A stretch of 64,000 bases of DNA, taken from Antedon bifida. Its lineage: Eukaryota > Echinodermata > Crinoidea > Comatulida > Antedonidae. Under the pieces are notes generated by a model. It searched no databases. It saw only the letters and a list, made by a program, of their open reading frames with translations, and was not told the origin of the DNA. The DNA is taken from assembly GCA_963402885.1 (NCBI GenBank), contig OY727098.1:1-64000 (forward strand), given 5' to 3'. Below are positions 57,601 through 64,000 of this stretch, in pieces (positions within the stretch are counted from its first letter, which is position 1; every line of letters starts with the position of its first letter). The translations under genes and the position numbers were made by a program.

Positions 57601-57655
57601 AATGTGATTGGTCTGTATTGACAAATTACTATTATTTACTATTTTACAGATAACA

Positions 57656-60600
57656 ATGTGTAGGCCTACGCTGGGCTCGACTGTTCTTCTGTTGTTTCTA
57701 TTTCATACCGGTAAGTACGGCACTAACATTCCTAAATGTTCATCTATGGGTAACATAAGTAGTAGGCCTACTTATTGTATCCATGGTTCATCATAGTGTA
57801 ACCATTGTTTTAGTAAACGGAACTTGATGATGGTTAAACGTATGTATACCTATACATTTAAATGACAGTAATTAATATCGAGAACAATTGCATATCATTC
57901 GAAAGGACTGCATTTCGAATGTAATCACAGCAAAATACTAATCCACCGTACCAGCAATGTTTTTAAATTAATCAAGCATAACGAGAAGTTGCACATCACA
58001 GCCTAAGGATCTTTTATTATGTTGTTGAAGCATGGAGAGAGAGGGAGAGTTTTAGACCATTATCATCAACGAATAATTGTTTATTTGCTGTTTCCTCATT
58101 TATTCAGAATGGTGTTGAGTGCAAAGGGTCGGTGTGGGTAAGGAGGGGGCACGTGACTTGTAGTTAACCTAGCTTTCCCCCTCACTGTTGTCAGTTCGAT
58201 CAAACCATTTTAATTTAACAAAGCAGACTTTTAACTATCGAAAGCACAAGTGTGCCACTTTTGTAAAATTGTATATTAATTAATATCCGATCAGTACGTA
58301 ACCAAGTTATTTTGAATGAATGCAATGAAAACTGTTTTTATTACCAATATTACCACGAATACCGGATTACACACACAAACATTTTCATTTGAAATGAATT
58401 TGTGTTTATTAAGCTACATAATTAAAGTAATAAAATGCTTGAAATTCACTTCACAAACGTAATAACCATTGAGGCCCATACTCTAAGTGAGTGAACCTTT
58501 TATACTTTATTGTTTTTTTTTTTTTAATCAACTGATGTAGTATGATAACGGCTATAGCCTTACATACTGAAATTTTCGTTGTGACTTGATGCAAAAGCAT
58601 GTTTCTTTCCCGTAAAATAACCAGAATCACAGAAGCAAATAAGCTAAGTTGGATAACCCATTAGTAGGCCACTTACAACCACTCGTGTTAGGCCTAGCAA
58701 ACACGGTGAATGACGATAATATCGCTGTTCAATGTGTCTTTGACGTAAAAAATAACTACTTTCAGTTTACCGTTTTAAATATACATTATTTATCAAGTGT
58801 TAAAACTACAAACTGTTCAAATTTGAGTTCACGTGGGCAAATATTTGCCAAGCTTACCGAGAACAACACATCCATGTGGAGAATGAGCAATGTTTGATTT
58901 TGCCAAACATTGTCAGAATAAAAAAAATATATATAAACTGAAATGAGCATTAAGCTGGCTGCTGCTATACACACTATGCAATCCATAAATGAGAATCATT
59001 GGTTACTGAGACGTGTTTAATTAATTTGACAAAATAAGAATACAGTAGACGTAAATAAGCAAAACAGCGCTTATTAGAGTATATAAGCTCTGTCTAGACT
59101 ATCAAACTTTATGTGGACAAAAATGTGATGTGCCCATATATGGACATGATGACGTCATATCACTACCATATTTGGACACACCTTTTTTTACACATAAAGT
59201 TTGATAGTGTAGATAGCTTAAGATTCCCTTTGTAGGTTCTCTTAAACGAATTAATAACCAACAGTCAACCCCTCATTCAATACTGTTCTTGGTACACGTC
59301 ATAATATCATTTTGCAAATAATATAATATCTGTCAAACAAATCACTCATTATGATCGATTATTTAATATATACAGTTAGCCTAAAGATTCTTAAAACATT
59401 TATAAATGCAAACAAAATTACTTTTTAATAACTTTATATAATTTGCAACATTATTTATTGACATAATGTTTATTTATGATATTAAATCAATCAATTTATA
59501 TTTATTGCATAAATAATGTAAAATTGAATAATGCCTTTAAAATAAAATAGATCTATTTCATTTACGTTCAGGAAATCCGTTATGTGACGTAATCACATGA
59601 CGAATTCAATTAAATGAAAGATGTATTTACTTCTAACAACATCTATAAATTATAAATATTGAATGAATATTTTGAAATAAAGATAATTGAATTAAGATAT
59701 GCAGACTTTAAATGAAATACCATCACTATACGGAACATAAAGAAAGTTTAACATGGTTAAATATAAGGTTAACATTAGGCTAGTTTAGATATGCTTAGGC
59801 TACATATCCTAAATGCTGTATCTTCACATACAATATTTACCAAGTATCATATGAATATCTCATTTGTATCACAGGTGGTGCCTGTATCATGTAACGGTTA
59901 GTTATTAGGTTATGGTCTATGATACTAGGTGACACATGTAATGCTGTATTCTCGAATATTCCTATGATACTAGAGAAATCTAGATAGAGTAGTACATAGG
60001 AATAGGTGGTATTTCTGCAATATTCTCAAATCCATCATCCATAGAATGTGTTAAAGATAACCAAGCATAATATTATTTTTATGATGGCAAGGATTGATGA
60101 GTTAATTCTGTATAATAGGCCCTATAGTATCGTCTTTATTTACGAGCAATTACAACTGTTTCCTGGCTCTCAAACACAACATAGGAATGCATAGTGGAAT
60201 AACAAGTTTTCACACATTAATCTGGGTTTTTAACCTACACACAATGTAATCGTAATGACAGCATTTTCAGTTGGTACGTTTTTACACAAAATTGACATTT
60301 TCTGTTAATTAATCAACACTTTGTTTACACTTCTTTGTTATCTTCACGATGACCTATAAAGTATATTACGTATTTTTTAAATGCTTAGCCAACACAATTT
60401 TGTGACATCAACCGTACAATTTTTCACACAAAATAAATAAATATGTAGGTTTTTCTATTAAAACTACCCTGGTTTTTGTATTCGATCCGACATGGTGTTG
60501 CCATGGTAATCTTAATAATTATCAAAATCGCCTATTCTGAGCAGGATAAAAAGTGTATATTTTAGGATCGACAATTACATTTTTACATATCATTGTTATT

Positions 60601-63600
60601 GTATATCAGGTAATGAATTGTATATATAAAACGTACACACAATTCCATACATAAACAAAGTCTTATAACAGGTCTTATTTCCTTTAGGCATTTCAGATGA
60701 GTACGTCAATACTACATTTCCGCCACCAAAGGTTGGCCAAACACGCCAAGGGTACTGCCCATCGAATAAAAATTCCTTTTTATTCTCCAAACGAAATGTT
60801 GTTATAATTGAAAACCGCTTAAAGGTAAGAGATATATTATTATTTTATTGGATTCAATTTATTTCAATACCACATTAAAAAAAATACCTCGTTTATAATT
60901 ATAGGCAACAGGAAGAGTTAGGAAGAGAAGAGGAAGAGATTATTTTTACAAATGAAATGGTTATTATGCTATATTATAACTATATATTTTGTTATTCATG
61001 TTCAGGGTTCAGTAGCAGTAAGTTTAAATATCACGGGGCATAAAACAAGAAACTGTATCATAACACCAACACAACTAGACGGGCATTTTGTAGTACAGTA
61101 TGCAAACATTCATAACCAAAAAGGTATTTATTATTTTAATGTTTTAAAGTATAGCAATACCGCACATGTTGACTACAATCTTTTTGAATGCAATGATGTA
61201 CTGAGGTTTACCTTTTTTCCAGGGATCTAATTTAGAAAAAATGTGTTGCGGTCTTGTTTTCTCATCTCATGTGTGTGAAAGTTAAACTATTAAATGATGT
61301 AGCCATTATTTCATATACAGTATCATTAAAAAGAAAGATACACTTAACTACATGACCATTATGTAAAACAGATGCAATATCTATACCTGATGTGTTTTTA
61401 TCTTGTATAAATATGTTTTTAAATAAATAAATTAAAAAAACTATGTTATATTTGTAAGAAAAACATGGAAATGCAACAGAATCGAAACGAAGTGGAAGGT
61501 GTATATTAAAAGGAATAATAAAAACGGATTTTCTTCTCTCTAGTTTTGCAACTGGTGATTAACAAGACTATTCCATATAGCATTAGTTTAAAAGATGAGA
61601 TATCTCTCATAGTTCGTCCAATGCGGTCAAAGATGAACATTTTACAGAATTACTTCTACGTGCAGATATCCATCGAAGAACTACAGATGGCGCTACTTAA
61701 CGTACCTCTTCAACAAAGGATTGTCTACAAAAAGTCAATGAACTATAGTCGGGTAATCAATTTTGTATTATTAATAATTATATATAAATGATGTTTTAAT
61801 GACAGAGATTATGACGTTCCATAGTATAGTCTGAGATATAATTAACAGTAGTCATCTTCCCACTTTCTTTAGGATATTCTTTATTAGGTCGTTTGAGCCA
61901 ATAATCAATTATTACACATCTTGAAAAATTATAAAGCACTATTTGGATTAAAGTACTACCACGATAAATTGTTATAATTGGGTAGTGCATAAGGCAAACG
62001 CGACGTACAATACTGTATTTTGATTACAATTCCGTACAGTGTAGGTATATGATGATAAAAAACATGATTCTGAATGTGAAGTAATAATGACGTTGATGAT
62101 ATGTAACGACGATGAGGTAGATACTTGTGACAATGATACTACTGATAATGATACAATGATGATGACGATTGTGCTAACCTGTGTCATCGATAATGATGAT
62201 CATATGATATAAAGGAAATGATGAAAATGACCTTGGGAAGTTACGATAGATAATGTTAAAAGGTAACGATGAAGACGATGATAAAGGGGGTACGACCTAA
62301 TGCCAATTCTTTATATTTCAGATTTTTCAATCAAGCGTTACTGACGTCATCAAGCAGTCTTCTTCAAATCTTAAATATAGACTCGAGATTCTAGAACCTT
62401 CAAGTCTGAACGGAAGCTTAAATATTACACCGAACACAGCGATAGTCTACGTGCAGAATGATTATTTACTCTCTAGGTATCCGTACAGAAAGCCAAAGAA
62501 CATCTCATTCCGCATATTTGTCGAAGATAATGGCAAGCAATGGAAATTTGAAAATGTAGTCAAGTTAAAAGGTGGTATGTATATTGTAGAACCTTTTATT
62601 TGGATCGTTTAGTACGACGACCTATAGCATAGATGACTATTTTAGTAGTTGGACCTAGTATAGATGATCGTTTAGTAAAAACCTAGTATAGATAACCCTT
62701 TTAAAGGTGCTGGGTAGAGCGGGGAAAGTAATTGGTTCGTCTGTGCAAACGCTTGACTCTTTCTACAGCGAACGTCTTGCCGATGTGTTCCATGCTATAT
62801 TGGAAGACACCAATCATCCTCTTCATAACGACATTAACGGCTTTGCTATCGTTAGAAGTGGTAGAATTAAAACGGTAAACGCGCAGACGGACCGTTACAA
62901 GTAGTTCTACCCAGTTTTCTACTCGTTTTTGCCTCTTATATTTATTTATTTGAGGAAAGCCAAGATAATATATGAGCACTGTAATTTCCATTTATATTGG
63001 ACAATAAATGAATCTGTATCTGTATTAGGACTTCTAATCATAAACTCTAAATACATTATGCAGACCATAGACCTTTATCATTATACATTCTGTATTATTT
63101 GATAACAAGTTTAACACTTGTAAATGTATTTATTTCAGAAATTAGAAAAGACCATTGTCGTAAGTATTTACAATTTTACACGAAAAATAAAAGTTCACTA
63201 TGATTCAATCGCTTTGAAGTTTTCTTATGTCTAATTTTTACATATGTCATTTGTGTTTATTTGTTTGTTTTGTCGACAACATTTTGTTTGATGTATGTGT
63301 GTATATTGTATTATATAAAAATGACATTCAAATAAGTTTATTATAATAAAATCTTCTTAGCTTCTCAGTCATGTTCAAATGCAGAACACAACAGGCCGGA
63401 GTTTTGTAACGGTGGCTGTGGATTAGGCAGCAATGGATCTGGATGCGTGTGGACCGTAGCTAAACACTTTATCTCGTGTTCAAGTAATCCTAGCACGTGC
63501 CCAGATAATGTATGTGATGAGCTAGAAAGCATGCACTTTGACATCTGTCCGCAAGACTGTGTTGGTAGGCCTCTCCTTTAATAAATAGTATGTCGTTGTT

Positions 63601-63881
63601 TACGCGATGGCAGTTTAATGGCAGAATAATAACTGTTTGATTTACTTTATTCACAGATAGCAACTTTGTCGGTGATAGACTGTTTGTTAATACGTATGCG
63701 AAGCCACCAAGTGGAAAAGGCATAGGTAGAATGCCTTGGACAAACGCATCTTTGTGCATTTGTAATAGCAATCCTGAACAGTGCGTTTGTAGAAGAGCGA
63801 TGGCACCAGTCAATGTTGTTCAGGGAACAAGCCAACCACCAGAATTGAATGATACAGTTACAAGTAGATTAAATCCTGGTG
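57656..63881 (+). CDS. RET: RET-like receptor tyrosine kinase, 5' part (ectodomain), gene continues beyond the window
   Basis: RET is a plasma-membrane tyrosine kinase with cadherin-like domains and a cysteine-rich domain, activated in vertebrates by GDNF-family ligands. Exons are 57656-57710, 60688-60824, 61006-61123, 61544-61752, 62322-62571, 63139-63159, 63361-63564 and 63657-63881; phases agree throughout and give 406 residues before running off. A signal peptide (MCRPTLGSTVLLLFLFHTG) opens it. Exon 5 ends a cadherin-like fold (SFRIFVEDNGKQW). Exons 7-8 are the cysteine-rich domain: EFCNGGCGLGSNGSGCVW, STCPDNVCDELES and FDICPQDC, in the order and spacing of vertebrate RET, then CICNSNPEQCVC. 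Exon 6 is a 21-base micro-exon. The acceptor TTTTACAG lies six bases before the ATG, suggesting a 5' UTR intron. The transmembrane and kinase exons would follow beyond 64000. The cadherin-like region is about half the vertebrate length, so an N-terminal exon may be missed in the 3-kb first intron. Confidence 0.85.
59083..59220. mobile_element. MITE family A copy in RET-like intron 1
   Basis: TAAGCTCTGTCTAGACTATC and AAGTTTGATAGTGTAGATAG bound an element with CCATATATGGACATGATGAC inside. Confidence 0.85.
62040..62285. repeat. Degenerate GAT/ATG microsatellite
   Basis: The end of RET-like intron 4 is dense in imperfect GATGAT/AATGAT triplets over about 240 bases. It has mutated too far to count as a clean microsatellite. 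It ends about 40 bases before the exon 5 acceptor. Confidence 0.6.
62700..63030 (+). mobile_element. 3' end of a retrotransposon in RET-like intron 5
   Basis: The frame 62707-62904 reads SSVQTLDSFYSERLADVF, then DTNHPLHNDI, SGRIKTVNAQTDRYK and a stop. This resembles the terminal 'HPL...SGR...RYK' segment of many non-LTR polyproteins. The following 130 bases end in GACAATAAATGAATCTGTAT, a LINE-like 3' end with poly(A) signal. It is a truncated copy and not part of RET. Confidence 0.6.
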
Positions 63882-63922
63882 GTAAGTTTCATACATACCA
63901 TATGATATTTTGAACGTTTCAG

Positions 63923-64000
63923 TAAAGCTCTGTATACACTATCATACTTTATGTGACACAGAATGTGATGTGCCCATATATGGGCATGATGTCATATCAC
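63923..64000. mobile_element. MITE family A, cut by the window end
   Basis: TAAAGCTCTGTATACACTAT begins an element that runs to the last base, following RET-like exon 8. Confidence 0.8.

Noticed and set aside
58649-58897. Possible extra RET-like exon (frame with SSRGQIFAKLTENNTSMW, slightly cadherin-like)
   Set aside because: A phase 1 acceptor is possible near 58690, but no donor in the phase required to join exon 2 is convincing and the polypyrimidine tract is poor. It is left out but worth testing with cDNA.
62707-62904. 65-codon frame inside RET-like intron 5 as a RET exon
   Set aside because: It ends in a stop and matches the terminal segment of non-LTR retrotransposons.
1-64000. CRISPR arrays, operons or bacterial-type defence systems
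   Set aside because: The window is eukaryotic nuclear DNA; tandem arrays here have no spacers and no associated genes.

Overview
This is the physical end of a eukaryotic chromosome. It opens with about 2.4 kb of CCCTAA (TTAGGG-type) telomere repeat and then enters AT-rich, intron-rich animal DNA. The vertebrate-type telomere, short exons with GT-AG introns, animal genes (HMG-CoA synthase, prosaposin, RET), tRNA-derived SINEs, CR1/Jockey-like retrotransposons, foldback elements and frequent AGGCCT-rich tracts suggest a marine invertebrate deuterostome, most likely an echinoderm. The phylum is an inference from style, not proven by any one gene.

Layout. 1-2463: telomere with a degenerate inner edge. 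2464-4600: subtelomeric repeats (retrotransposon scrap, a foldback element with short sub-repeats, a 147-149 bp tandem repeat). 4785-6553 (+): a three-exon NADAR-domain gene with a 20-bp minisatellite in intron 1. 8856-13145 (-): an eight-exon cytosolic HMG-CoA synthase whose last exon and 3' flank are tandemly triplicated. 13746-16062: a nest of three inverted-repeat (foldback) elements filling the head-to-head gap between HMG-CoA synthase and prosaposin. 16691-34656 (+): a 32-exon prosaposin reconstructed as 1,089 residues with two saposin-A and eleven saposin-B domains, against four saposin-B domains in vertebrate prosaposin. 35096-38235 (+): a non-LTR retrotransposon with an intact endonuclease-reverse transcriptase frame. 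38240-57600: about 19 kb with no gene I can support, holding minisatellites, SINE copies and an interstitial telomeric site. 57656-63881 (+): the first eight exons of a RET-like receptor tyrosine kinase ectodomain; the gene runs off the window.

The exons were joined by hand. Reading frames and splice phases agree across every junction listed. HMG-CoA synthase (mevalonate pathway) and prosaposin (lysosomal sphingolipid breakdown) are divergently arranged, and three CACGTGA E-boxes lie 77-390 bp upstream of the prosaposin start codon. These could be TFEB/CLEAR or SREBP-type sites; that is inference. The most interesting content is the prosaposin, whose exon sizes record duplication of a three-domain block plus a separate later series with different intron phase. 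Next are the nested foldbacks (one with a 9-bp target duplication), the head-to-head interstitial telomere repeat inside a 30-bp duplication, and the short RET ectodomain.
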